DNA of 64,000 nucleotides. Origin: JAPXRI01 sp033813635. Its GTDB lineage: Bacteria; Bacillota; Clostridia; Oscillospirales; QAMX01. The notes under the pieces were generated by a model that made no database searches, was not told where the DNA came from, and saw only the letters and a list, made by a program, of their open reading frames with translations. Shown one piece after another: positions 32,014 through 40,239 of this stretch. Positions within the stretch are counted from its first letter, which is position 1. Every line of letters starts with the position of its first letter. The DNA is taken from contig JAPXRI010000001.1 of the NCBI GenBank assembly GCA_033813635.1, positions 186,001 through 250,000 on the forward strand. Reading direction: 5' to 3'. The position numbers and the translations under genes are program-made.

Positions 32014-33306
32014 CTAAATTCTGTAGTTGATTTTTCCGGTCCTGAATATTTCTCTTTTCATCGCCCCGGCGTCGCTTTTCTCCTGCGTTCTCCGGAATCC
32101 GCCTTCAGCCCTTTCCGGTTCGCCCCCAGTAAAGCCGCCGCTGTTTCCGTTCCCGCCGGAGTAAGCTCCGGTCTCGAAGCGCATCCCCGAATCCGCGCCG
32201 GGCTCGGCGGCGATGTTCAGCGAATCCACCTCGTACCCGCTCGCCTCCAGCTCGGTCTTCAGCTCGCCCAGCCGGGCCGCGATAAGCTCCTTTGTGGTTT
32301 CCGCGGCGCTTTTGATATTCAGTCCGATCTTTTCCTTTTTCATCACAAGGCTTACGGTCACGGAACCCAGCCCCTCCGGCTTAAGGCTGATTGTGAACTC
32401 ATCCCGTTTGCGCGAGATGGTTTCTTTTATTGCGTCGGCCAGCTGAGAAGCCGGGCTTTTTTCCGCGGCAGCGGTTTCCTCCGGCTGCGCAAAGTCGGCC
32501 GTTCCGATCCCGCGTTTGCCCGCAAGCCCCGCCGCTATGTCAAAGCCCGCGCTCTCCGCCCTGCTCTCCTGCCTCGGCTTCGAGGCGTCCGTATTGGGTT
32601 TTTCCTCCTCCGTCTTGCCCCCGCGAAACGAACCACCCCCGTTTTCATCCGGGCTTTTCCCGTTTGCGTCGTTTCGGCCGTCTGCGCCGTCGATTCCAGC
32701 ACCGAAGGCCTCTTCGCTCAGGATGTTCGCTATATCGCGCGCGTCGGCTCCGATGTCCACGCTCTTCAGGGTTTCCTCTCCCCCGAAATCCCCCGCGTCA
32801 GCTTTTTCCGCCCGGGCGCCGTCTTTTGCCGTACCGGTCTGCGTGATTTGCGTAAAATCGGCTGAAACCGGCGGGTTTTCCTCTCCCAGGTACATACCGG
32901 GAGGACCCTGATGAGCTTGCGCCGGGACTTCGTTTCCGGCCATGCTCTGCCCGGTCAGTGGGGCTGAATCGTTTCCGCGAAAGTCCGGCTGAACCGCGGC
33001 CGGCACGCCGGCGGCATCGCCGTTCGCCGTCTCCGGGACCGTACTTAGCGGGATCTGGTACGCGCAAAGACATATTGCGGCGGCGTCCACGCTGTTTTTT
33101 TTCTCGTCGTCCTGCCGGGCGCTCTCTCCGCCCTCCGCCAGCCCGCCGGCGGCTTCTTCCCCGCCGTTGCTCTCCGCGCCCGTCTGCAGACATTGCAGCA
33201 GCACCGAGAACAGACCGGCCGCGGCCCCAGATACCTGGGTTCCGTCTCCCGTTCCCGCGGCAGGAACCGTGGCGGGCGGCGCCGCGTTTACCGCGATCTG
33301 CGCCAT
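32014..33306 (-). CDS. fliK: Flagellar hook-length control protein FliK
   Basis: 430 residues. The first about 280 are low-complexity and rich in Gly, Ala, Asp and Glu, as in the disordered ruler part of FliK. The C-terminal domain has ISLKPEGLGSVTVSLVMKKE, the conserved switch domain that contacts FlhB. It sets hook length and triggers the export switch. Position after fliJ and before flgD supports it. Confidence 0.9.
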   Translation of the reverse strand: MAQIAVNAAPPATVPAAGTGDGTQVSGAAAGLFSVLLQCLQTGAESNGGEEAAGGLAEGGESARQDDEKKNSVDAAAICLCAYQIPLSTVPETANGDAAGVPAAVQPDFRGNDSAPLTGQSMAGNEVPAQAHQGPPGMYLGEENPPVSADFTQITQTGTAKDGARAEKADAGDFGGEETLKSVDIGADARDIANILSEEAFGAGIDGADGRNDANGKSPDENGGGSFRGGKTEEEKPNTDASKPRQESRAESAGFDIAAGLAGKRGIGTADFAQPEETAAAEKSPASQLADAIKETISRKRDEFTISLKPEGLGSVTVSLVMKKEKIGLNIKSAAETTKELIAARLGELKTELEASGYEVDSLNIAAEPGADSGMRFETGAYSGGNGNSGGFTGGEPERAEGGFRRTQEKSDAGAMKREIFRTGKINYRI

Positions 33307-33328
33307 TCACCTCATCTCCTTAAATTTC

Positions 33329-33775
33329 TTATATATTAGCCCTGGCTGCCGTATTCGCGATGAATTCGTCGATCTGAGTTTCCTCGTCTTTTCTCACTAT
33401 CTCGTTATACTCCGCAACCGAGCCCTCCTTCAGCTTTTCTATCGTCATCTTGTCCTTGGTAACTTCCAGAAGCCTTTCGAACTGGCGGTCGATTTGCAGC
33501 CTCACATCGGCCAACTCCGCCTCCAGACCGACCAGCTGCTCCTTTTGCTCGTCGATTAGGAGCCTCATCACGGCGGCCTTTTTGACCGGTATCCCGGTCT
33601 CGCAGTTTTTCTGGTAGTTTTTTTTCAAAAGGTCGTAGCGGTTCTCCATCGCCAGCTTTTTAATCTCAAGCTCCCTGAACTCGTTTTTCATCGCGCTGAG
33701 CTTGTCCGTCTCTTTATTCTGCACGTGGGTGTCGTACTCGAGAACCTTCTGAAGGGAAAAATGATATTTCTTCAT
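33329..33775 (-). CDS. fliJ: Flagellar export chaperone/stalk protein FliJ
   Basis: 148 residues, one long coiled coil: YHFSLQKVLEYDTHVQNKETDKL at the start (in parts) then Lys/Glu-rich heptads. FliJ sits in the centre of the FliI ring as the stalk. It lies directly after fliI. Confidence 0.88.
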   Translation of the reverse strand: MKKYHFSLQKVLEYDTHVQNKETDKLSAMKNEFRELEIKKLAMENRYDLLKKNYQKNCETGIPVKKAAVMRLLIDEQKEQLVGLEAELADVRLQIDRQFERLLEVTKDKMTIEKLKEGSVAEYNEIVRKDEETQIDEFIANTAARANI

Positions 33776-33798
33776 TTCTCAGCCCCCTTTATCCGTAT

Positions 33799-35112
33799 TT
33801 ATTTCACGATCCCGTACATCAGCTCCATCGTCTCGTCGAAGCTGAACTTCTCGTCCACGCCCTGTTTCAAAAACGAGTTTATCGCGTCGATATTCTGTAT
33901 CGCGTCGTCGATTCTCGCGTTGGTACCCGTTTTGTACGCGCCGATGCTGATTAAGTCGAAGTTCTCATAGTAGGCCGAAAGCCTTCTCCGTATCACCGAC
34001 GCGGCCTGCTGGTGCTCGGGAGTTACGATTTCGCTCATGATACGGCTTATGCTCGCCAGCACGTCAATCGCCGGGTAGTGATTTCTCATCGCGACCTTTC
34101 GCGAGAGCACGATATGCCCGTCGATAATACCCCGTACGGTGTCCGATATCGGCTCGTTCACATCGTCACCCTCCACCAGCACCGTATATATCCCGGTGAT
34201 CGAGCCGCGGCTGAAGTTTCCCGTGCGCTCGAGGAGCTTCGGCAACAGCGTGTACAGCGAAGGGGTGTACCCTCTGGCGACCGGGGGCTCCCCTGTGGCG
34301 AGCCCGATCTCTCTCTGCGCCATCGCGAAACGGGTGAGGGAATCCATCATCAAAAGCACGTTCAGGCCCTTATCCTTGAAATACTCGGCAATCGTGGTCG
34401 CCGTCATCGCGCATTTAAGACGCATCATCGCCGGCTGATCCGAGGTGGCGACGACGAGCACGGACCTTTTCATGCCCTCCTGCTTTAAATCCTTCTCGAT
34501 AAAGTCCCTGACCTCTCTGCCCCTCTCGCCGACCAGCGCTATAACGTTGACATCCGCCTCGATATTCCTGGAGATCATGCCCAGCAGTGTGCTTTTTCCC
34601 ACTCCGCTGCCGGAGAAAATACCCATTCTCTGCCCTTTTCCGATCGTTAAAAGCGCGTCTATCGCTTTGATGCCGATGTTTATCCTCTCGCTGATCCGCT
34701 CCCTTTCAAAGGGGTTCGAGGGCCTGTTGGACACCGGGTAATACTCGTCGCATTCTATCGGTGCGCCGCCGTCTATCGGGTTTCCGAAGCCGTCGAGCAC
34801 CCGGCCGATGATCCCGTTGCCCACCGGAATCCTGAGCACGTCGCCCATTGACTCGACGATGCTGCCCTTTACGATGCCGTCGAGCTCCTCATAGGGCATC
34901 AGAAGCACTCTGTTGTCCCTGAAGCCGACGACCTCCGCGCGGATGTAAGCGTCTCTTCGGGGGTTCTTTATGCGGCAGACGGTGCCGATATCCGCGTTCG
35001 GTCCGGTGCTCTCGATCACCATGCCGACGATTTTTTCTATTTTTCCGCTGCGGACGATTGTTTCGGCATCATCCAGCTTTTTAAAATAGCTCTCGAACGT
35101 CACATCAGTCAC
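33799..35112 (-). CDS. fliI: Flagellum-specific ATPase FliI
   Basis: 437 residues, an F1-beta-like ATPase: Walker A FSGSGVGKSTLLG, Walker B VLLMMDSLTRFAMAQREIGL, and VARGYTPSLYTLLPKLLERTG. It powers or assists loading of export substrates. GTG start. FliH, its regulator, is directly upstream. Confidence 0.96.
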   Translation of the reverse strand: MTDVTFESYFKKLDDAETIVRSGKIEKIVGMVIESTGPNADIGTVCRIKNPRRDAYIRAEVVGFRDNRVLLMPYEELDGIVKGSIVESMGDVLRIPVGNGIIGRVLDGFGNPIDGGAPIECDEYYPVSNRPSNPFERERISERINIGIKAIDALLTIGKGQRMGIFSGSGVGKSTLLGMISRNIEADVNVIALVGERGREVRDFIEKDLKQEGMKRSVLVVATSDQPAMMRLKCAMTATTIAEYFKDKGLNVLLMMDSLTRFAMAQREIGLATGEPPVARGYTPSLYTLLPKLLERTGNFSRGSITGIYTVLVEGDDVNEPISDTVRGIIDGHIVLSRKVAMRNHYPAIDVLASISRIMSEIVTPEHQQAASVIRRRLSAYYENFDLISIGAYKTGTNARIDDAIQNIDAINSFLKQGVDEKFSFDETMELMYGIVK

Positions 35113-35126
35113 CCCGGCCGGCCTAC

Positions 35127-35843
35127 TTATTTGTTTAGAAGCGTCTCCTTGATAACCCCCAGCTGCGTCGCCGCGCTGGCGTCGATAATCGCGCCCTCGG
35201 TCTCCACCACGCAGGTCCCCCTCGGCGCGTCCTTTATGACGCTGATTTCGAGCCGTTCGGCGTCCTTGATCATCCCGAGCAGGTAGTCGCTGCTCATCGT
35301 AGCAAACTCCGCCTCATATTCCGAAACGCTGAGCTTGACCCATTTCTGTTCGGATAACTCCTCTACCGCATTTTCGAAAATATTGACGAACGCCTTGTCG
35401 TCCTCGGACAGCACCTTGTTGACGATCTTTTCCGCTATCCGGACGGAGAGCGAGATAATGCTTTTCTCGTTATCTCTTATCATTTTAGTTTTTAACGCGT
35501 CTATCTCCGCGAAAAGCTCTTTGATTCGCGCAAGGCCCTCCTCGGCCTCGCTTCGCGCTTCGCTGCTGCCCTTTTCCCTTCCCTCGGAAAAGCCGGCGTC
35601 GTACGCCGTCTTATATATCTGCCTCGCCTGTTCCCTGGCCTGGGCGAGCTTCTCCTCGTAGCGGCTGTTGGCTTTTTCAATGATCTCCGCCGCCCTGGCC
35701 TCCGCGTTTTCCGTTTGGCTTAGCAGGTCGTTGTCGGCGTTTGCCTTAACCTCTTCCTCGTCGTTCTTAACGTCGCTGTATACGCAGTACGAATTTTCCA
35801 GCAAAACCCGTCTGTTTTTTAAAAGCTTAGACAATGATCTCAT
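35127..35843 (-). CDS. fliH: Flagellar assembly protein FliH (FliI regulator)
   Basis: About 238 residues with a long charged coiled coil (LLSQTENAEARAAEIIEKAN, YEEKLAQAREQARQIYKTAY) and the C-terminal domain that binds FliI (LSVRIAEKIVNKVL). It holds FliI and links it to the C ring. The ATG at 35843 lies in the last codons of fliG (17-base overlap); a TTG start at 35861 is possible but less likely. Confidence 0.87.
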   Translation of the reverse strand: MRSLSKLLKNRRVLLENSYCVYSDVKNDEEEVKANADNDLLSQTENAEARAAEIIEKANSRYEEKLAQAREQARQIYKTAYDAGFSEGREKGSSEARSEAEEGLARIKELFAEIDALKTKMIRDNEKSIISLSVRIAEKIVNKVLSEDDKAFVNIFENAVEELSEQKWVKLSVSEYEAEFATMSSDYLLGMIKDAERLEISVIKDAPRGTCVVETEGAIIDASAATQLGVIKETLLNK

Positions 35844-36843
35844 CCCTTCGGCTTCTCGCAATAACGATCTCGCCCGACTCCTCGAGCTTCCTCACCAAAG
35901 TCACAATCCTCTGCTGCGCCTCCTCAACATCCGATATTCTGACGCCGTGCAGATACTTGGCTTCCTCCTCCATTGTCGCCTTCATGCGGCTGGACATATT
36001 CGAGTACAGCACATCCGCGATGTCCTTGCCGGAGCCTTTGAGGGCGATCAGGAGGTCGTTTGTATTGACATCCTGCAGCAGCCTCTGTATGTAGATCGGC
36101 TCGAGGGTCGTGATATCCTCGAACACAAACATCTTGTTGCGGATATCCTCGGCGAGTTTCGGATCCCTCTTCCCGAGCTCTTCCATAATGAATTTTTCCG
36201 TTCCCCTGTCGGTGGAGTTCAGCACCTCGGCCATGTACTTGATTCCGCCGATTTCCATCGTGCCGACTTCCACGCCCATCGAGAGCTTGTTTTCGATCAT
36301 TCTCTCTATGTCCTTGATGATTTCGGGCGAGGTGCTGTCCATCGTCGCTATTCTCTGGACGACGTCGAGCTGAACCTCCCGGGGCAGCTCGCTGAGGATG
36401 ACCGAGGACTGTTCCGCGGTGCAGTACGAGAGAATCAGCGCGATGGTCTGCGGGTGCTCGTTTTGAATCAGGCTCAGCAGGTGCTTCGGGTCCGCCTTGT
36501 ACAGAAAATCGAAGGCCCTCGTCTGGAGCGATTTCGTCACTTTTTCAATAACGCTCGCCGCGTTTGTGCTCCCCATCGCCTTTTCGAGGATGGCTTTCGC
36601 GTATTCGATGCCGCCCTCGGTGATGAATTTCTGGGCGAGACAGAGATTGTAAAACTCATCCATCGTCGCCTCCACCGATTCGGCCGAAAGATTGTCAAGC
36701 GTCGCTATTTCGACGGTGAGCTGCTCGATTTCATCCTGATGAAGATATTTATACACCTTTGACGCCGAATCGACGCCGAGCGAGAGTACGACGGTCGCCG
36801 CTTTCCTCAGCGCCTCGGACTTTTTTGTTCTGGTCGTCGTCAT
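35827..36843 (-). CDS. fliG: Flagellar motor switch protein FliG
   Basis: 338 residues. LRKAATVVLSLGVDSASKVY at the start, the central EHPQTIALILSYCTAEQSSV and the C-terminal charged torque helix ALKGSGKDIADVLYSNMSSRM (in parts). FliG binds the MS ring (FliF) and interacts with MotA. It overlaps the fliF stop by 4 bases. Confidence 0.95.
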   Translation of the reverse strand: MTTTRTKKSEALRKAATVVLSLGVDSASKVYKYLHQDEIEQLTVEIATLDNLSAESVEATMDEFYNLCLAQKFITEGGIEYAKAILEKAMGSTNAASVIEKVTKSLQTRAFDFLYKADPKHLLSLIQNEHPQTIALILSYCTAEQSSVILSELPREVQLDVVQRIATMDSTSPEIIKDIERMIENKLSMGVEVGTMEIGGIKYMAEVLNSTDRGTEKFIMEELGKRDPKLAEDIRNKMFVFEDITTLEPIYIQRLLQDVNTNDLLIALKGSGKDIADVLYSNMSSRMKATMEEEAKYLHGVRISDVEEAQQRIVTLVRKLEESGEIVIARSRRDEIIV

Positions 36844-38459
36844 TTCGCGTTATCCTCCTTGATCCAGGATCTCAAGATTTTGGCGACAATTTCCGGGTTC
36901 GAGTTCGTAAATTCCTTGACCTGTTTCTTAAGGACCTGCTCCCTCGTCTCGGTCAGTACGATCTCGGGGACCTCCACCTTCGGTGGCGCGGCTTTAGCGC
37001 TCTCCTCCTGCTTCAGTTTTTCGAGCTCCTCAAGGGCTTTGCTCTTTTTCTCCCTTCTGCGCCTGGCAATTCTCCTTATCATCACTAATACCAGCAGCAC
37101 CGCGATAAAGAGCAGCGCCGCTCCGAAAACAGTCGCGTATATAATCGTTTCGGGTATCCCGAGACTGTCCGCAAGTGATTTGAGACTGAAACCGGGGTTA
37201 TCCGTCCGGTTGCCGGTATCGTCCCCCTCCTCTTCGTGCTTGAGGAATTCGGCGCAGGTAATCGCCACCTTGTCGTCCGATATCCCCGTCCCGTAGGCGA
37301 TTAGCTGCCTATACTGCTTCAGCATCTCCTCGGAGAGGTCGCTTTTGTTGATCACCACCGCAACGGTCATATCGTTGATAGTGCCGCCGTAATCTATTAT
37401 CGTCTGGACCATCTGGTTGACAAGATAATCGGTGGAGCCGCTGGCGCTGGCGCTTTTATCAGAGCCGTTATCCGTCCCGCCCTCTTCGTAGGTGGGAGAA
37501 CCGGTATTGGATTCAGTTCCGGCAACGCCGCCCGCGACCGTGCCTCCGTTTGTGCTCTGATTGTCGTACTCGTGGTGGGAGATGACCCCGTTATCGCCCA
37601 CCGAGGGAGAATAGGTGGTCTCCTCCTTCGTTTTCTGCGTGAAATCCACCACCACGTTCACCGAAACGCTCAGGCCGTTGTCCCCGAGCACCGGCGCAAG
37701 CAGCGAATTGATTTTTTCCTCGTACAGCTTATTGATGCTCTTGACGAGCTCAAGCTGCGTATATGAGTTGCCCGCGCCGCTGTCGTCCTCGGCGGTATTG
37801 AGAATAGTCCCGTCGCCGTCGATTATTACCACGTTTTCCGGCTCCAGTCCGGACACGCTTTTAGCCACAAGCTCCTCGATTCCCTTTATCTGTTTTTTCG
37901 TGAGCTCGGTCGACGGATACAGGTCCAGAACCACCGAGGCGGTGGATTCTGTCTCGTCGCTGCTGAGGACAAATGTGCTGTCGTCGGCGACGCTTAAGGT
38001 GACGATCGCGTTTCTGACCCCATTAAGGGTCTTTATCGAGTCCTGCAGCCTGTCCTGCAGCTGGAATACCAGGTACTGCCTCTTCTCGTAATCCGTCGTC
38101 ATCAGGTCGGAGGCGCCGGTGAAAATATCATAGGAAAACGCGCTCTTGGGATACCCTTCGGAAGCGAGCCGCATTTTGAGCACGGCCTCGTCCTTGGTGA
38201 GAACGTAAACCGTCCCGTCGGCTTCGACCTTGTACTCCGCGCCCAAACCGTCCAGGATATCCAGCACCTCCGCGCCCTCGGCGGAGGATAAGCCTCTGTA
38301 CAGCACAGTGTAGCTGTTTTGGTTCAATAAAATCACCGCGACAATTGCCGCAACGACAACTGCCGAAAGCGTCGCTATTACAGCTATGCGTTTCTTCTTG
38401 CTCATTTTTTTGTAATAGCCGCTTATTTGCTTTACAACACCTGAAATTGACGGATTCAT
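36840..38459 (-). CDS. fliF: Flagellar MS-ring protein FliF
   Basis: 539 residues: an N-terminal membrane helix (about 26-45), the ring-building motifs LYRGLSSAEGAEVLDILDGL and RLASEGYPKSAFSYDIF, a Gly/Ser/Thr-rich variable loop (about 310-350), a second membrane helix (about 445-467) and a C-terminal FliG-binding tail. It is the base on which the flagellum is assembled. It follows fliE. Confidence 0.95.
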   Translation of the reverse strand: MNPSISGVVKQISGYYKKMSKKKRIAVIATLSAVVVAAIVAVILLNQNSYTVLYRGLSSAEGAEVLDILDGLGAEYKVEADGTVYVLTKDEAVLKMRLASEGYPKSAFSYDIFTGASDLMTTDYEKRQYLVFQLQDRLQDSIKTLNGVRNAIVTLSVADDSTFVLSSDETESTASVVLDLYPSTELTKKQIKGIEELVAKSVSGLEPENVVIIDGDGTILNTAEDDSGAGNSYTQLELVKSINKLYEEKINSLLAPVLGDNGLSVSVNVVVDFTQKTKEETTYSPSVGDNGVISHHEYDNQSTNGGTVAGGVAGTESNTGSPTYEEGGTDNGSDKSASASGSTDYLVNQMVQTIIDYGGTINDMTVAVVINKSDLSEEMLKQYRQLIAYGTGISDDKVAITCAEFLKHEEEGDDTGNRTDNPGFSLKSLADSLGIPETIIYATVFGAALLFIAVLLVLVMIRRIARRRREKKSKALEELEKLKQEESAKAAPPKVEVPEIVLTETREQVLKKQVKEFTNSNPEIVAKILRSWIKEDNAK

Positions 38460-38515
38460 ACTCCCCTGTGCCTTTCATAGAACTTAGAACTTATTCGGAG
38501 CGGTTTACCTTTGTC

Positions 38516-38824
38516 TTAGAGTGTTATGCGCATTATCTCGTTGTAAGCGTCAAGCGCTTTATTTCTGACGGCGACAAGCGTCTGTATCGCGAGGTCCGCT
38601 TTCGCCGCATCGATGGTCACATTGTGTATCGCGTCGGTTTCTCCGAGGGCGAGAGCCGCCATATCGGACTTAACCGCCGCGTCCGTGCTCTCAACCGCGC
38701 TGATCGCGTTGTTGAGCAGATCCTTAAACGGCATAAAATCGGAAGATGTTGTTTTGGAAGCGTTCGTCGCCTGATTAATGCTTTCAAGCAACTGGGACGC
38801 GTTTACCGGTGATATCGACGCCAT
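38516..38824 (-). CDS. fliE: Flagellar hook-basal body protein FliE
   Basis: 102 residues: a disordered start, FKDLLNNAISAVESTDAA, and the C-terminal ADLAIQTLVAVRNKALDAYN-EIMRI typical of FliE, the adaptor between MS ring and rod. It lies between flgC and fliF as usual. Confidence 0.93.
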   Translation of the reverse strand: MASISPVNASQLLESINQATNASKTTSSDFMPFKDLLNNAISAVESTDAAVKSDMAALALGETDAIHNVTIDAAKADLAIQTLVAVRNKALDAYNEIMRITL

Positions 38825-38865
38825 GATGATTACTCCTTTTGCCTGGTTTTCGCTTTAAGCGGCGG

Positions 38866-39291
38866 CTATTTTCCGATGTCCAGCGCCGCGGACGCCATGT
38901 TCTTGAGTGCGTTGAAGGCCGTGATATTTGCCTCGTATGACCGCGAAGCCGACATCATGTCCACCATTTCCTCCACCGTATCGATGTTGGGCAGGCTGAC
39001 GTAGCCGTTTTCGTCCGCGTCCGGGTGATCGGGGTCGTATTCGACCTTGAAATCGTCCCCGTCCTCGACGACCGCGGACACCTCGACTCCGCCCAGCGCC
39101 GCGCCGAGTTCCTTTTGAAAGCTGTTCCCGAGCTTCTTTTCGTTGAAGACGACGAGCTTCCTCCTGTAGGCCTCGCCGTTTTCGGTTCTGGTGGTGTTCG
39201 CGTTGGCCAGATTTTGCGCGATGATATCCATGCGGAATTTCTGCGCCGTCAGCGCCGAACCGCTGATGTCAAGAGATCCTAAAAAAGCCAT
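38866..39291 (-). CDS. flgC: Flagellar proximal rod protein FlgC
   Basis: 141 residues: LDISGSALTAQKFRMDIIAQN, LANANTTRTENGEAYRRKLV, and C-terminal SLPNIDTVEEMVDMMSASRS, as in FlgC. Forms the proximal rod with FlgB. It starts 2 bases after the flgB stop. Confidence 0.94.
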   Translation of the reverse strand: MAFLGSLDISGSALTAQKFRMDIIAQNLANANTTRTENGEAYRRKLVVFNEKKLGNSFQKELGAALGGVEVSAVVEDGDDFKVEYDPDHPDADENGYVSLPNIDTVEEMVDMMSASRSYEANITAFNALKNMASAALDIGK

Positions 39292-39293
39292 CG

Positions 39294-39683
39294 TTAACCT
39301 TTCCCTTCATTGATAACATATTTCAGCCTGCTGATTTCCGACGACAGCGAGCTCACAAGATAATTGTATTGTAGCGCCGCCCTCGCCAGCTCGATATTCT
39401 GGATGTTCAAATCCACGTTGTTGCCATCTTCCTTTATCGCGGTCGTGCCGTCCTCCACCAGCTTGGGCTTGACGTCCGCGATTCTCTCGGCGAGCTCCTC
39501 CGCGCTCCCGCCGCCTTTGCCGATGGCCGTTTTCAGCAGGCTTTCAAACTCAACCTGCTTCGCCTTATAACCCGGCGTATCCGAGTTGGCGATGTTGTTC
39601 ATTATAACCTGCTGCCTGTACCATACAGAATCAAGGCTTTTCCGCAACAACGCGATGCTTTGATTCTCCAGCACTTGTCCCAT
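39294..39683 (-). CDS. flgB: Flagellar proximal rod protein FlgB
   Basis: About 129 residues starting MGQVLENQSIALLRKSLDSV, with MNNIANSDTPGYKAKQVEFE and a C-terminal IELARAALQYNYLVSSLSSEI. First gene of the main flagellar operon. The ATG at 39683 lies 9 bases after AAAGGGG; the reading frame continues to 39716 without family similarity. A c-di-GMP-I riboswitch lies in its long leader, so the whole operon is probably controlled by this messenger. Confidence 0.94.
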   Translation of the reverse strand: MGQVLENQSIALLRKSLDSVWYRQQVIMNNIANSDTPGYKAKQVEFESLLKTAIGKGGGSAEELAERIADVKPKLVEDGTTAIKEDGNNVDLNIQNIELARAALQYNYLVSSLSSEISRLKYVINEGKG

Positions 39684-39819
39684 ACACTCTGACCCCTTTC
39701 CATCGAAGCATTGCATGACTTATACCGCCATAATTTGTTCTGTATAAAATTGCATAAATATGATTATCGGTATCGCATTTGTTATGGAACCGTTAAAACG
39801 GTAACAAAAAAATACCCCT

Positions 39820-39896
39820 CTTTTGGCAACTGGCTGTCCTTTCGGACCCTATAGCTTTGCGTCGCCGCCTTTCGACGGTTTTGCTATTATCAGGAT
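39820..39896 (-). promoter_or_regulatory. c-di-GMP-I (GEMM-I) riboswitch in the leader of the flgB flagellar operon
   Basis: The minus strand reads CTGATAATAGCAAAACC, P2 CCGTC-GAAA-GGCGG, CGACGCAAAGCTATAGGGTCC, a very short P3 hairpin GTCC-GAAA-GGAC, and CAGCCAGTTGCC. Core blocks of GEMM-I are present; P3 is unusually compact and the usual CCTAA receptor is replaced by this GAAA-capped hairpin, so the fold is atypical. A T7 run follows about 11 bases later without a clear new hairpin. The 523-base gap before fliD holds this element, its promoter, and the fliD sigma-28 promoter. The flgB operon of Clostridioides difficile is controlled by the same riboswitch class. Confidence 0.82.
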
Positions 39897-39949
39897 GAGA
39901 TATTCTATTCTGTTACATATTTCGCGGGTCATCGCAGTCGATTGCTGAT

Positions 39950-39978
39950 AATGTAACACATCTATTTCTGTTTGTCAA
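39950..39978 (-). promoter_or_regulatory. Sigma-A promoter of the flgB flagellar operon
   Basis: Minus strand TTGACA (39973-39978), 17-base spacer, TACATT (39950-39955). Transcription would start about 45 bases before the riboswitch aptamer. The layout matches the promoter at 4231-4259. Confidence 0.78.
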
Positions 39979-40096
39979 TATTATTGTGAAAATTTTTTTC
40001 TTCTGGATAAACTTTTTGTTTATTCTGTCGATATATAAATATTAACATGACTGCAGTCGGTATATTTATACACCGTTATAACTAAACCGCTATCAC

Positions 40097-40123
40097 TAAA
40101 CTTTTACAAATAACGAGCGATAT
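40097..40123 (+). promoter_or_regulatory. Sigma-28 promoter of fliD-fliS-fliT-motAB
   Basis: TAAA (40097-40100), 16 bases, GCGATAT (40117-40123), one change from CCGATAT, about 117 bases before the fliD ATG. The upstream sequence CTAAACTTTT is shared with the flgM promoter. Confidence 0.7.
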
Positions 40124-40239
40124 ATTACTCAGGCGGGCGGAAACAGGCCCTAAGGCCGTTTGTTTTTATCGCGAAACGGCGCTTAATCTTAATATTTCCT
40201 AATACTTCTCGATATTTAATATCAGGGGCGGTTGTTAAT

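Noticed and set aside
39720..39800. ACCGTTTTAACGGT palindrome after the flgB riboswitch as its terminator
   Set aside because: It has a tiny loop and no following T run on the minus strand; the T7 run lies before it, so it cannot be a standard terminator.
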